DNA of 64,000 bases from Elusimicrobiaceae bacterium (lineage in GTDB: Bacteria; Elusimicrobiota; Elusimicrobia; Elusimicrobiales; Elusimicrobiaceae), in assembly GCA_017534965.1 (NCBI GenBank), contig JAFXVA010000038.1, forward strand, positions 1 to 64,000. Reading direction: 5' to 3'. Shown here one piece after another: positions 35,901 to 43,500 of this stretch (its first letter is position 1; the number at the start of each line of letters is the position of its first letter). The translations under genes were made by a program, and so were the position numbers. Below the pieces are notes generated by a model that did not search any database, was not told where the DNA came from, and was given only the letters and a program-made list of their open reading frames with translations.

Positions 35901-38173
35901 CATAAAGCATAACCAAGATCCTCATTATATACAGGAACCATTTTACCTGGGCAAGGTTGGCAATTTCCGTTTACATAAGTATGCGTTTGATTTTGACAAA
36001 CACCGCAAGTGTTACGAGCAAAATTCGTCTTGTGGAAGAAGGGCTTATTAGTAGGACAGCAAGCTAATTCTCCCGTAGAAGCATTATTATCGTTTAAGAC
36101 ATCTGCTCTAAAATCCTTAGGACAACAGAAACCATTATCATAAGAAATTGTTCCACCAATATTTACACTGCCTAAATTAGTTATTGGTTTAGTAACTTCT
36201 TTGCCGGTAGTTTTATTCCCGTCGTTAGAAGTTCTTGCAAAAGGATCCTGTATAGTATTCGATCCTAAATTTTGCGCTCTTTCTCTACTATCAGCAGTAT
36301 CGCTAGTTATTTCCAAACCATAATAGGTATCAAAGAAACCGGTGTTACACTTACAAGCGCCGTTATTTACGTGCCAGGCAGTTCTTGTAGTAGCATCAGC
36401 TATCCAAGCAACAGAAGTATCCCAATGGGTATTTGCTTTTGTGCATTGGCAAGTTTCAGTAGCAATACCACTTTGTATAACAACTGCTTGACCTTCTGTA
36501 CCTGTCGGGCAGGAACATTCTGAAATTTTCTCAGAACTATTCCAAGTAGTAAAGGTTTTACCCGGGCAAGCATGACAACCGATTTCGTCATTATAGGCAT
36601 GGAACCATTCTCTACATTGATGGCATATTTGCGTAGCGTAAATTCCTGCAGGTCTATTTGAATACTGAGTCTTTAGATCATTTACAACTTGATTTGTATC
36701 AGCATCATTATAGAACATCTCATCAGAAGGACAGCATTGTTGTTGAGAGATATTAAATGCCACATGGATTCTTGATTCGGAATTATCTTGTTTATAATTA
36801 TTTTCAGTAGGATAAGGACAACAGGCATCATAATCAAAACCATTTAATTCTTCTTTTTTCCAAACATCCTCATTTAAACAACAGGCCGCTTCCCAATATC
36901 TGTTTTCTTCAATCAAAGTGGTAGCATCAGCAATATGAACCTCGTGTTCGCCCCCTCTTTTATCTGTAACTGTTCCAAAGAAAACAGGTTGTCTGCTGTC
37001 GCCACAGCGACAATGGGTATAATCGGCAGTTAAAGGTCTATCGCCTTGATCTTCACCGAATTGAGATCTTGCAGCACATTCACAACCGGGGTCGGTATCT
37101 TGGGAAATAAAGACCGCCTCCTGTGCGGAACATTTACAAGAACCATTTTCAAATATTTGTGAAGCATGGCAGAAACAAGTTGAACCCGGTCTGCAAGTGC
37201 AACCGCAAACATTATTGCTCCAAATTTGATCACCTAAGCAAATTTCATTACTGCCTGTATTATTGCAAAACCAATTACAATCATTTTGATTCCACTCTTT
37301 ATAATAAGCACTATGACAATTTTTGTAAATAGGTGTATTGCAAGTTTCCCCCTCGTAAATATCTTCGGCACAACCTTCTATTACAGGATCGCCTAAAGTA
37401 AGATCAATATTCGTACATGGGAATATTGTATCACTTACTGTAGGAAAAGATGTAACAGTATGACTTGCTGTATCTATCGTCTTGCTAACGCGTTTATTTG
37501 CAGGACAATCTTCTCCTGTGCAGTATCTGCAAGACTGACAGCCCGTAACATTAGGATTAAATTCATAATTACTATTTATAAAGTTCAAAGGCGGATTATC
37601 CACACATCTGCAGGAATCTATATCAAGATATTGGCATTCGCCACATTGTAATGTGCACGGATTAGGATCGGGGGCTTCTCCGGCGCAAACTTCATCTATA
37701 TCACCGACAACAGCAGTTCCTAAACTATTACACACAGACCAGGTTTCATCGGGGCCATCTTGGCAAGCAAGACCATTTTTGGTATAAGCAATAGCAAGAG
37801 CAAATCTTTCATTCCCGCCATTAGGTTTATATCTACCGATAACACAATTACCCGCGTCTCCGGTTCTTAATTCAAGTTCATAATCAGTATTTACGGTTTT
37901 AAATCTTCCATTGTTTTGTTCATAGTCTTGAGGTCCAAGGGCTATTTTTGATACGGCACTATCTGTAAAAGCAGTTGCATATTCATGAGTTTGGGCAAAT
38001 CTTCTGGCTTGTCTGGTGCGAACCATAACGAGCAAATTATTAACTTCTGCCGTGTGAGATCTTAATATAGATCTTTGATACATCGGAATAGCAATCATCG
38101 TTATGATTGCCAATATTAAAACTACAGCAAGAAGTTCAACTAAAGAGAAACCTTTTTTATTACTTATTTTCAT
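32969..38173 (-). CDS. Giant cysteine-rich type IV pilin-like protein
   Basis: A 1734-residue protein. The N-terminus is a textbook class III signal: basic MKISNKKG, cleavage before F, then FSLVELLAVVLILAI with Glu at +5. The pilin helix ends SHTAEVNNLLVMVRTRQARRFAQTHEYATAF. A pilin-sized domain runs to about residue 160. The remaining 1500-odd residues hold about 150 cysteines (hand count), as CxC, CxxC and CCP motifs. At least five long modules have the order CxxCP, W-N, C-x-CP-[TV]-G and CxC (starting near residues 530, 750, 960, 1330 and 1470). The last 100 residues are cysteine-poor. Likely a disulphide-armoured surface fibre or minor pilin; function unknown. Confidence 0.85.
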   Translation of the reverse strand: MKISNKKGFSLVELLAVVLILAIITMIAIPMYQRSILRSHTAEVNNLLVMVRTRQARRFAQTHEYATAFTDSAVSKIALGPQDYEQNNGRFKTVNTDYELELRTGDAGNCVIGRYKPNGGNERFALAIAYTKNGLACQDGPDETWSVCNSLGTAVVGDIDEVCAGEAPDPNPCTLQCGECQYLDIDSCRCVDNPPLNFINSNYEFNPNVTGCQSCRYCTGEDCPANKRVSKTIDTASHTVTSFPTVSDTIFPCTNIDLTLGDPVIEGCAEDIYEGETCNTPIYKNCHSAYYKEWNQNDCNWFCNNTGSNEICLGDQIWSNNVCGCTCRPGSTCFCHASQIFENGSCKCSAQEAVFISQDTDPGCECAARSQFGEDQGDRPLTADYTHCRCGDSRQPVFFGTVTDKRGGEHEVHIADATTLIEENRYWEAACCLNEDVWKKEELNGFDYDACCPYPTENNYKQDNSESRIHVAFNISQQQCCPSDEMFYNDADTNQVVNDLKTQYSNRPAGIYATQICHQCREWFHAYNDEIGCHACPGKTFTTWNSSEKISECSCPTGTEGQAVVIQSGIATETCQCTKANTHWDTSVAWIADATTRTAWHVNNGACKCNTGFFDTYYGLEITSDTADSRERAQNLGSNTIQDPFARTSNDGNKTTGKEVTKPITNLGSVNIGGTISYDNGFCCPKDFRADVLNDNNASTGELACCPTNKPFFHKTNFARNTCGVCQNQTHTYVNGNCQPCPGKMVPVYNEDLGYALCTCPTGTESTGASTPLATTTDICECTLTHSTWQAPSSDWLTPYINNHTVIPSSSNGGNGANGNVSNTQIYLPMPGNWSDINGYCDCSSGFEFADHGFVDNTTIGDSGYCCQTEASSGMSSSRFDEHFWTSNANPAERFCCNSNVAFNPESPNAQCCSTKYYYSLSTLSSDFSNLQAEIGGCGACSNPQQTWTQEDQCQDCEYPKVPKWNNDPSFGYSNCSCPVGSQEVQDPEPPSWWQSFLELLGLGTSSGPETRISAVLGHCQCTDPNSVWVNGICQCPDGFKIDSESGYCCPTNKPHYWGNTCHLCLSTEYEYGGACHACPEGQYSVAGQCCPNEVNEDFIIDNQIHFINTPAGPRCSVCPEGLIYSGGECIVAPSSEVCDNISVNLLGQTICTCDNGAIWSQQQGCACESNDYEKDPCACNQCESEHHTSDSRQHFQWSPLWNPNKCSCEAGRIFNPSCCTTQGVECCLCAPGMVETFYGSASSLVNGCCPAGDIAPNNSQACCGKTTNGINIAYNTADQTCCPSSAPYWSEALGKCSKCPNPDVQWYDTEDSQCKSCPSPKEIGSWNDYYYAYTTCACPVGTAPNGLGDPLSADGQESRVTQGSLSLREDVCKCLTAGTEWSVIDNKCVCKSGTTLYAQDGATVSACCPNGVDLNNNTCCPSGTTWNASIEGGKCVKCPQPTSQIVPNCNGCSDIMRVDMTSWNDNAGGYTSCKCPVGAVDNTGDVIRYLVKLVGGEQIMNSSCKCPYNQHFVDSNFEQAYYQNVDGRTTEGLASCQQCPPGSVWLFDNKTNKSRCQCQNGFVMVNGSCQCTGVAFSLSTLQGCDPSTSGGKGINDCVCKPTCPTNTFWCNDACRCEYKDTLSNHPMFAGTAGGDTNYGVKATFSTTQNSGNAIIINSNNQETAVTLSNEVWLGGSRIGYCNFYCEGGDGRPVLNSQNIWLCGSYTTGSTCSAHGETQCYTVTASDPQYCPGN

Positions 38174-38237
38174 ACTTTATACCTCTTTTGGTAATATAAA
38201 ACTTAATCTTAAATATTTATAAAAACTATAGTGCCGT

Positions 38238-38265
38238 ATAATATGAATTATACTACATTTGTCAA
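38238..38265 (-). promoter_or_regulatory. Sigma-70-like promoter of the giant pilin gene
   Basis: Minus strand TTGACA (38260-38265), 16-nt spacer, TATTAT (38238-38243). Expected start near 38231 gives a leader of about 58 nt. The rest of the 38174-38542 gap is very AT-rich, apart from the plus-strand promoter and hairpin annotated separately. Confidence 0.6.
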
Positions 38266-38404
38266 TAAATAGGCACAATTATACTTATAAACATATTATT
38301 GCTTATAAAAGTAAATTTGTCAAGTGTATATTTATTATTATAATAAATATTTTAATAGATATATTATTTATTAATACATACCTTAATATACCCCTAAGAA
38401 AAAT

Positions 38405-38434
38405 TTGACTTTTTTTTATATAATTTGCTATACT
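38405..38434 (+). promoter_or_regulatory. Promoter of portal-protease unit
   Basis: TTGACT (38405-38410), 18-nt spacer, TATACT (38429-38434) with an upstream TTTGC extended -10. The promoter of the terminase unit at 41237-41266 has the same boxes, spacing and TTTGC, so the two halves of the packaging set may be co-regulated. Confidence 0.65.
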
Positions 38435-38450
38435 TTTTCCGTCGGGAGAG

Positions 38451-38487
38451 CGCGTTTAGCCAGCAATTTGGCCGGTCGCGTTTTTTT
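38451..38487 (+). terminator. Leader hairpin with T-run (attenuator candidate)
   Basis: About 10 nt after the expected start of the 38429 promoter: outer stem CGCG/CGCG, inner stem GCC/GGC, then seven Ts. A transcript of about 45 nt would end here unless read through into the portal gene 55 nt further on. Confidence 0.45.
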
Positions 38488-38542
38488 ATTTATATTTATC
38501 TTACTTTCTTTATAAAACCTGCCTGCCAAAAATAAAAAAACA

Positions 38543-39745
38543 ATGAACTTAATACAAAAAATCTTCCAAAAAACCGACAAAAAAAACCTAGCTGCCCCAA
38601 CTAACTTAAATATGTTTATGAACTTGCCACGTTTAGGTGATAATATTTTGCCTTCGCCAAGTTCTCATAATTATGCCCCTTACACCGAAACTTACGGCGA
38701 TAAGGCCTGGGTTTATGCCTGTGTAAATGTTATTGCAGAAACAACTTCAACCGCTGATTTCGTGTTAAAAAACGAAGAGGGCCAAGTTATACCAAAACAT
38801 CCTGTTTTAGATTTGCTCTATAGGCCTAATCGTTTTATGAGTGGCAGAAGTTTGCGCCAATGGATAATTGCAAGTTTAGAATTAACAGGTAATGCTTATA
38901 TCTTAAAAGATAAATTAAATTCCCGAGGAGAACCGCGCGAACTTTTCCCCCTGCTTAGCCAACTTGTTGAAGTTATTCCCGGTAAATCTTCGCAGGAACC
39001 TATCGCCGGTTATAAATATAGAGCAGGGGCCAAAACTGCCTATTATAAAGCAAGCGATATTATCCATTTTAAATACTTTAATCCTTTTGATTTTTTCTAC
39101 GGACTTTCCCCCCTTGCTGCAGCAAGAAAAAGTATTGAAAATTTGGATAAAGCCGAAACTTATAACCGCGCTTTTTTTGATAATTGTGGCACTTTAAGTG
39201 GTATTTTATATACGGAAGGCAAACTTGACGAACAAAGCCGCACCCGTATAATAAATGCCTGGAACAGCAAATACCGCTCTGCTGCAAAAGCCCATCAGGT
39301 TGCACTTTTAGAAGGCGGTTTAAAATGGCAAAATACCGCTCTTAGTCAAAAAGATATGGATTTTATTTCTTCTATGCAACTAAGCAGAGAAACTATCCTT
39401 GCCGTCTTTCACGTGCCACCGGCTCTTGTCGGCGTATTTGAGCACTCGCCGCAATTTACGACAAAAGAACAACAAAGAATTTTCTGGCAAACTTGTATTC
39501 ATCCTAAACAAACTTTAATGCTTGAAACTTTAACGGAATTTTTGCTACCCCATTTTGATACAACCTGCACTATGTATTTTGATAAAGATATCAGTAATAT
39601 TTCCGCCTTAAAAGAAGATGAATTACAAAGAGCCCAAGCAGCAAAAATTTACTTTGAAATGGGTTTTAATAAAAATGAAATTGCCCTTGCCCTTGGCTTG
39701 CCACTTTCGCCGACAAAAAATAAAAAAGGAGAAAAAATAAAATGA
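38543..39745 (+). CDS. HK97-family phage portal protein
   Basis: A 400-residue protein matching the HK97 portal family: YACVNVIAETTSTADF near the N-terminus, RPNRFMSGRSLRQW, DIIHFKYFNPFDFFYGLSPL and VPPALVGVFEHSPQF followed by EQQRIFWQTCIHP. Portals form the dodecameric DNA gate of the capsid and bind the terminase. Length is normal and no frame disruption is seen. It overlaps the protease gene by 4 nt. Base composition resembles host genes, so the set is either long resident or from a phage adapted to this host. Confidence 0.88.
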   Translation: MNLIQKIFQKTDKKNLAAPTNLNMFMNLPRLGDNILPSPSSHNYAPYTETYGDKAWVYACVNVIAETTSTADFVLKNEEGQVIPKHPVLDLLYRPNRFMSGRSLRQWIIASLELTGNAYILKDKLNSRGEPRELFPLLSQLVEVIPGKSSQEPIAGYKYRAGAKTAYYKASDIIHFKYFNPFDFFYGLSPLAAARKSIENLDKAETYNRAFFDNCGTLSGILYTEGKLDEQSRTRIINAWNSKYRSAAKAHQVALLEGGLKWQNTALSQKDMDFISSMQLSRETILAVFHVPPALVGVFEHSPQFTTKEQQRIFWQTCIHPKQTLMLETLTEFLLPHFDTTCTMYFDKDISNISALKEDELQRAQAAKIYFEMGFNKNEIALALGLPLSPTKNKKGEKIK

Positions 39746-40314
39746 ATTATCTTATAAAAGGCAGCCCTAAAAAACCTGCGTTTAAAATACTTGCTTTAAA
39801 AGATGCTCAAATAAAACAACAAGATGAATTTCTTTTTATAGAAGGTTATGCAAATACAAAAAATATCGCCGATAGATATGGTGATATTCCTGCTGTATAT
39901 CCACAAAAAAGAGATTATGTTTATGACTTAACAGAATTCAAACAAAACCCTGTTTTACTAATTGACCATGTAAATAAATTAGACCATCTTGCCGGCTCTG
40001 TTGTGGAAATTTACGAAGACGAAAAAGGCCTTTATTTTAAAGCGCTGTTTTCCGCCTCTAATCACCCGACTATTGCCCATGCAAGACAAATTTATAAAGA
40101 AGGACATGCAAAAGGTATCAGTATTGCAGGACGCTTTCATTATGAAAACCCGCAAAACCCAAACCAGTTAACTTTGGCGCAAATCTATGAAATCAGTTTA
40201 GTTGCAATACCGGCTGACCCAAGAAGTCTCGCTTCACCGACGGAAGAAAAAGTAAATCAAACTGCTTTGAAGGAAGAAATTAATTCTTGGTTAAAAGAAT
40301 TAAACAAAAACTAA
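39742..40314 (+). CDS. HK97-family prohead protease
   Basis: A 190-residue serine protease (PF04586-type). The His of LLIDHVNKLDHLAGSV, the Ser of KGISIAGRF and the terminal EISLVAIPADP segment fit the catalytic core. In HK97-type phages it matures the capsid protein and scaffold. The expected next gene, the major capsid protein, is absent: the following gene is a secreted host-type protein in a separate unit. Confidence 0.85.
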   Translation: MNYLIKGSPKKPAFKILALKDAQIKQQDEFLFIEGYANTKNIADRYGDIPAVYPQKRDYVYDLTEFKQNPVLLIDHVNKLDHLAGSVVEIYEDEKGLYFKALFSASNHPTIAHARQIYKEGHAKGISIAGRFHYENPQNPNQLTLAQIYEISLVAIPADPRSLASPTEEKVNQTALKEEINSWLKELNKN

Positions 40315-40325
40315 ATATAAAAAAA

Positions 40326-40363
40326 TGGGCCAATAGACCTAGATTCATCTAGGCCTATTGACC
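40326..40363 (+). terminator. Strong hairpin after the prohead protease gene
   Basis: Arms GGGCCAATAGACCTAGA and TCTAGGCCTATTGACCC around TTCA, one or two mismatches, starting 12 nt after the protease stop. No clear T-run, so termination is probable but not certain. Confidence 0.55.
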
Positions 40364-40364
40364 C

Positions 40365-40393
40365 TTGTGAATCTTTAAATATACACCTATAAT
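40365..40393 (+). promoter_or_regulatory. Promoter of the secreted cysteine-tail gene
   Basis: TTGTGA (40365-40370), 17-nt spacer, TATAAT (40388-40393); GGAGG at 40408 precedes the ATG. Confidence 0.5.
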
Positions 40394-40420
40394 ATATGTA
40401 TAAGAACGGAGGATTGTAAT

Positions 40421-41176
40421 ATGAAAAAAATACTTATTTTAATTTTTGCACTTTTATCTTTAATGCCGCTTAATGCTTTAAATTTAGAAACCATTTTAGA
40501 AGATAAAACCTTAGCAAAAGAAATACAAAACACCTTACAAACTAGTCTTAACCAAGCACAAAATAACTATACTATTGTTGGTTTACTTTATACAGGTTCA
40601 GCTAAATTAGTAAGAACAAATAATTCAAAGGATCTTTCTTTAATACAGAAAAAGGGCTATATAACTTATAGTTTACGCACAAATAATAGTTTTAATAGAT
40701 ATACTATTGAAATTATAGATGATAAAATTAATTCTACTCAAGACCCCCATAGAACCAATATTTATAATGTAGTATTTAGATTTTATAAAGATAAAGTTCT
40801 CGTAAAAGAACAATCTATGGGTGTTATTGAACTTGATAATGCCGGCTTAGCAGATGAAGGCGATTTCTATACCAATTTAGCCGTTAATGCTTTTTATGCA
40901 ATGAATAAATTCTATGTTTTAGATAAAGAACCAAACACTTGTGGCGCTCAATATGATATTAGCGGGGCTAAAACTGTTGTTCCTCCTTTTGAAACTCAAG
41001 TTATCGTGCACCATACCCCCGATTGTAAAGACCATAATCATTGTTCTTGCCCCAGATCAGTCTCAGCAACCAGAATGCCTTACTTCCCGGCTAAAGTCAG
41101 TTTTGTAATAGAAACGGATGCCTGCAAAACAAATCCTGATTGCAGATGTCCCGAATATATAGTTTACGAAGACTAA
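40421..41176 (+). CDS. Secreted protein with cysteine/histidine-rich tail
   Basis: A 251-residue protein with a Sec signal peptide (cleavage near LNA-LN, about 20), a mixed alpha/beta domain (about 30-170) containing GYITYSLRTNNSFNRYTIEII, and a tail with HHTPDCKDHNHCSCPR and CKTNPDCRCPEY. The tail has the same CxCP flavour as the giant pilin. No family is recognised. It has its own promoter and terminator and sits between the two halves of the phage packaging set, where a capsid gene would be expected; the signal peptide argues against a capsid role. Confidence 0.6.
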   Translation: MKKILILIFALLSLMPLNALNLETILEDKTLAKEIQNTLQTSLNQAQNNYTIVGLLYTGSAKLVRTNNSKDLSLIQKKGYITYSLRTNNSFNRYTIEIIDDKINSTQDPHRTNIYNVVFRFYKDKVLVKEQSMGVIELDNAGLADEGDFYTNLAVNAFYAMNKFYVLDKEPNTCGAQYDISGAKTVVPPFETQVIVHHTPDCKDHNHCSCPRSVSATRMPYFPAKVSFVIETDACKTNPDCRCPEYIVYED

Positions 41177-41199
41177 ACTATTTATTACAACCTCCAAGA

Positions 41200-41221
41200 A
41201 AGCCCGCTGAAAGGCGGGCTT
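41200..41221 (+). terminator. Terminator of the secreted cysteine-tail gene
   Basis: Stem AAGCCCGC/GCGGGCTT, six-base loop, followed by TATTTATTT; 23 nt after the stop codon. Confidence 0.75.
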
Positions 41222-41236
41222 ATTTATTTGTAAAAA

Positions 41237-41301
41237 TTGACTTTATCGTCTGGAATTTGCTATATTTTAAGTAGAGGGCCGTTTAAAAATAAAATTAAAC
41301 G
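41237..41301 (+). promoter_or_regulatory. Promoter and hairpin leader of the terminase unit
   Basis: TTGACT (41237-41242), 18-nt spacer, TTTGC-TATATT (-10 at 41261-41266), as in the portal promoter. The short leader can form CGTTTAA/TTAAACG (41280-41301), extended by AGAG/CTCT, which would abut the start codon at 41306 and could limit translation. Confidence 0.55.
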
Positions 41302-41305
41302 CTCT

Positions 41306-41665
41306 ATGCAAATAGAAAAACTTGCCAAAGAAAACTTTTTAAAAATCTTACAAAAATCTTTAACTTTAACCCAAGCTTTAGAAGAAAGTGCCTTAGATCA
41401 AGGCGACCTTTGCCGTTTTTTAATTGAAGATAAAACTTTCCAAAAAAATTTTGATAAAATTATCAATTTAAAATTAGAACTTGCCTTGCTGGAAAGTGCC
41501 TTAAAATCTAAAGCAGCGGGTATTTTATCTTTTTCCTTAATAAATCGTCTGCCTAAAAAATACAATAAAACAAAAAAAGAAGAAAAACTTTCAAACACAA
41601 ACGCTACACCAACAAAAATAATTTATTTTGAAGAAGGCACTTTTTCCGAGGATAAAAATGTCTAA
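41306..41665 (+). CDS. Small terminase-like protein
   Basis: About 119 residues starting at MQIEKLAKENF; a TTG start at 41237 would fall on the -35 box and is rejected. Helical, with TLTQALEESALDQGDLCRFLIEDKTFQKNF resembling the helix-turn-helix of small terminase subunits, a central LELALLESALKSKA helix and a basic, low-complexity tail. The call rests mainly on position: it overlaps the large terminase gene by 8 nt, the usual TerS-TerL order. Confidence 0.55.
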   Translation: MQIEKLAKENFLKILQKSLTLTQALEESALDQGDLCRFLIEDKTFQKNFDKIINLKLELALLESALKSKAAGILSFSLINRLPKKYNKTKKEEKLSNTNATPTKIIYFEEGTFSEDKNV

Positions 41666-42848
41666 CTTACTCAAAATAAAAGTAAGCAAAGTTTTTAGCC
41701 AAACAATAAAAGCAAAAAGCAAAATTGTATTAAATATCGGCGGGGCAAGAAGCGGTAAAAGTTATGCTATGGCCCAACTTTTGATAATGAAAGCCCTAAA
41801 TTATCCAGGCCTTAATATAGGTATTGCGCGCAAAACTATGCCCGCTTTAAAAATGACGGCCCGTCGTCTTGTTTTAGATTTACTTAAACAATACGGCCTT
41901 TATCAAACTTCTGCTTTTAATAAGACGGAAAATTATTATCAGTTAAACAAAAGTCGTTTGCAATTTTTTTCTCTTGATGACCCGGAAAAAATTAAATCAA
42001 CCGAGTTTAATTATTTATGGCTTGAAGAAGCAACCGATTTTACTTATCAAGATTATTTAGTGCTTTTAACCAGACTTTCCGCACCGACGAAAGAATACCT
42101 TAAAAATCAAATATTTCTAACTCTTAATCCAACAGATATAAATTGCTGGATAGCAAAATATCTTTTAAATCAAAAAGATGTTTGCCTTATAAAAAGTACT
42201 TATAAAGATAATAAATTTTTATCTAAAGATTATATCGAAACTTTACTTTCTTTAAAAGATTATAATAAGCAGGCCTATAAAATCTTTGCTCTTGGAGAGT
42301 GGGGCTCAAGCGAAACTTTAATTTATACAAATTGGCAAATGGCCGAGCAAGCACCCAATTCTTACGACGAAATTTTTTGGGGGCTTGATTTTGGCTTTAA
42401 TAATCCAACGGCTTTAGTTAAAATTTTTGTAAAAGACAAAATTTATTTTATAGAGGAAAAACTTTATAAAACCCATTTAACAAATACTTTACTTATAGAA
42501 GAATTAAAAACTATAATCCCCGAGCAGGAACGAAGCCAAATAATTTATGCCGATAGTGCAGAGCCAGATAGAATTGCCGAAATCTCTTCCGCCGGATTTA
42601 ATATAAAACCTGCTTTAAAAAGCGTTTTAGACGGAATTATGTTTGTTAAAAGTTGCGCTTTAAATATTATAAAAGTATCGCCAAATTTAATAAAAGAAAT
42701 ACAAAGTTATTCTTGGAAAACGACTCTAAACGGGCAGCTTACCGAAGACCCTATAAAATATAATGATCATGCCCTTGATGCTTTGCGCTACGGCTTATAT
42801 ACGCATAAAACACATCAAGGGCATGTTGCTCAAATAAGTTTTATTTAA
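41658..42848 (+). CDS. Phage terminase large subunit
   Basis: A 396-residue packaging motor starting at MSNLLKIKV (GAGG site 6 nt upstream). ATPase domain: Walker A GGARSGKS (about 28-35), Walker B YLWLEEATDF and coupling motif LNPTD. Nuclease domain: GLDFGFNNPTAL, YADSAEPDRI and YNDHALDALRYGLY, each with the acidic metal ligand. It fits the PBSX/Terminase_3-like group. All catalytic residues are present, so selection has kept it intact although no capsid or tail gene is in view. Confidence 0.88.
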   Translation: MSNLLKIKVSKVFSQTIKAKSKIVLNIGGARSGKSYAMAQLLIMKALNYPGLNIGIARKTMPALKMTARRLVLDLLKQYGLYQTSAFNKTENYYQLNKSRLQFFSLDDPEKIKSTEFNYLWLEEATDFTYQDYLVLLTRLSAPTKEYLKNQIFLTLNPTDINCWIAKYLLNQKDVCLIKSTYKDNKFLSKDYIETLLSLKDYNKQAYKIFALGEWGSSETLIYTNWQMAEQAPNSYDEIFWGLDFGFNNPTALVKIFVKDKIYFIEEKLYKTHLTNTLLIEELKTIIPEQERSQIIYADSAEPDRIAEISSAGFNIKPALKSVLDGIMFVKSCALNIIKVSPNLIKEIQSYSWKTTLNGQLTEDPIKYNDHALDALRYGLYTHKTHQGHVAQISFI

Positions 42849-42854
42849 GATTAG

Positions 42855-43451
42855 TTATTTTCCTTCGCCTGCGTCGGTTAAAGCAACTTCTATACCGGCT
42901 GCTTTATAATCTTTCATAGCGAGGTCTTCTCTACCAAGTTCGGCATAAGCACCGGCTCTTTGGCTGTAAACTGCGGCAGAAGGCAAAATCTTTAAAGCTT
43001 TTGTATAAGTATCAACGGCTTTTTGATATTCTTTCTTAGAATAATAAATGCCACCTAAAGTCGTAAGAGCAGCAACATTTGAAGGATTTACTTTAAGAGC
43101 TTCATTAACATAATTTAAAGCTTTATTATAATCACCTTTGGCTGCATAAGAGGCACCCAAAGCAGAAATAATTTCGCTTCTCTTATCTCCGGCTTTATAA
43201 AGTAATTCAAAATATTTTATTGCTTCATCATAATTACCTTGTTCATATAAAACTGCCCCCATAGTGCCATAAGCACTGACGGCATTTGGATCTGCTTTTA
43301 GGGCTTTCTCTGCACTATCCCAAGCAGCTTTTAAATTGCCTTTTCTATAATACATATCACTTTCTGCCAAATAATCATTGGCACTTTTTGCGCCCATAGA
43401 GGCACAACCGGCTAAAAATAAAACTGCAAGTAAAATATATCCTTTTTTCAT
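42855..43451 (-). CDS. TPR-repeat lipoprotein
   Basis: About 198 residues from MKKGYILLAV, chosen for the lipobox LAGC (Cys 16) and a GGAGGA site; the longer frame to 43643 is antisense to the glycosyltransferase. About five TPR units follow (for example AYGTMGAVLYEQGNYDEA and ALTTLGGIYYSKKEYQKA). It is likely an outer-membrane-anchored scaffold. Divergent from the glycosyltransferase gene, with 49 nt between starts. A TTTGC-TATAGT box is at 43471-43481. Confidence 0.82.
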   Translation of the reverse strand: MKKGYILLAVLFLAGCASMGAKSANDYLAESDMYYRKGNLKAAWDSAEKALKADPNAVSAYGTMGAVLYEQGNYDEAIKYFELLYKAGDKRSEIISALGASYAAKGDYNKALNYVNEALKVNPSNVAALTTLGGIYYSKKEYQKAVDTYTKALKILPSAAVYSQRAGAYAELGREDLAMKDYKAAGIEVALTDAGEGK

Positions 43452-43470
43452 TACATCCTCCTTTTTGAAT

Positions 43471-43481
43471 ACTATAGCAAA
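43471..43481 (-). promoter_or_regulatory. Extended -10 box of TPR lipoprotein gene
   Basis: Minus strand TTTGC-TATAGT, 20 nt upstream of the lipoprotein ATG in the divergent 49-nt gap. Confidence 0.45.
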
Positions 43482-43500
43482 TTTTGTTAAAATAAAAAAT

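Noticed and set aside
33851-37651. Several 60-90 codon frames opposite or inside the giant pilin gene
   Set aside because: They mirror the repeated Cys codons in other frames and have no start signals of their own.
40421-41176. Capsid gene between protease and terminase
   Set aside because: The protein has a signal peptide and a cysteine/histidine tail and its own promoter; nothing resembles an HK97 capsid.
41237-41305. Longer small-terminase start at a TTG codon
   Set aside because: The TTG is part of the -35 promoter box; ATG at 41306 is the better start.
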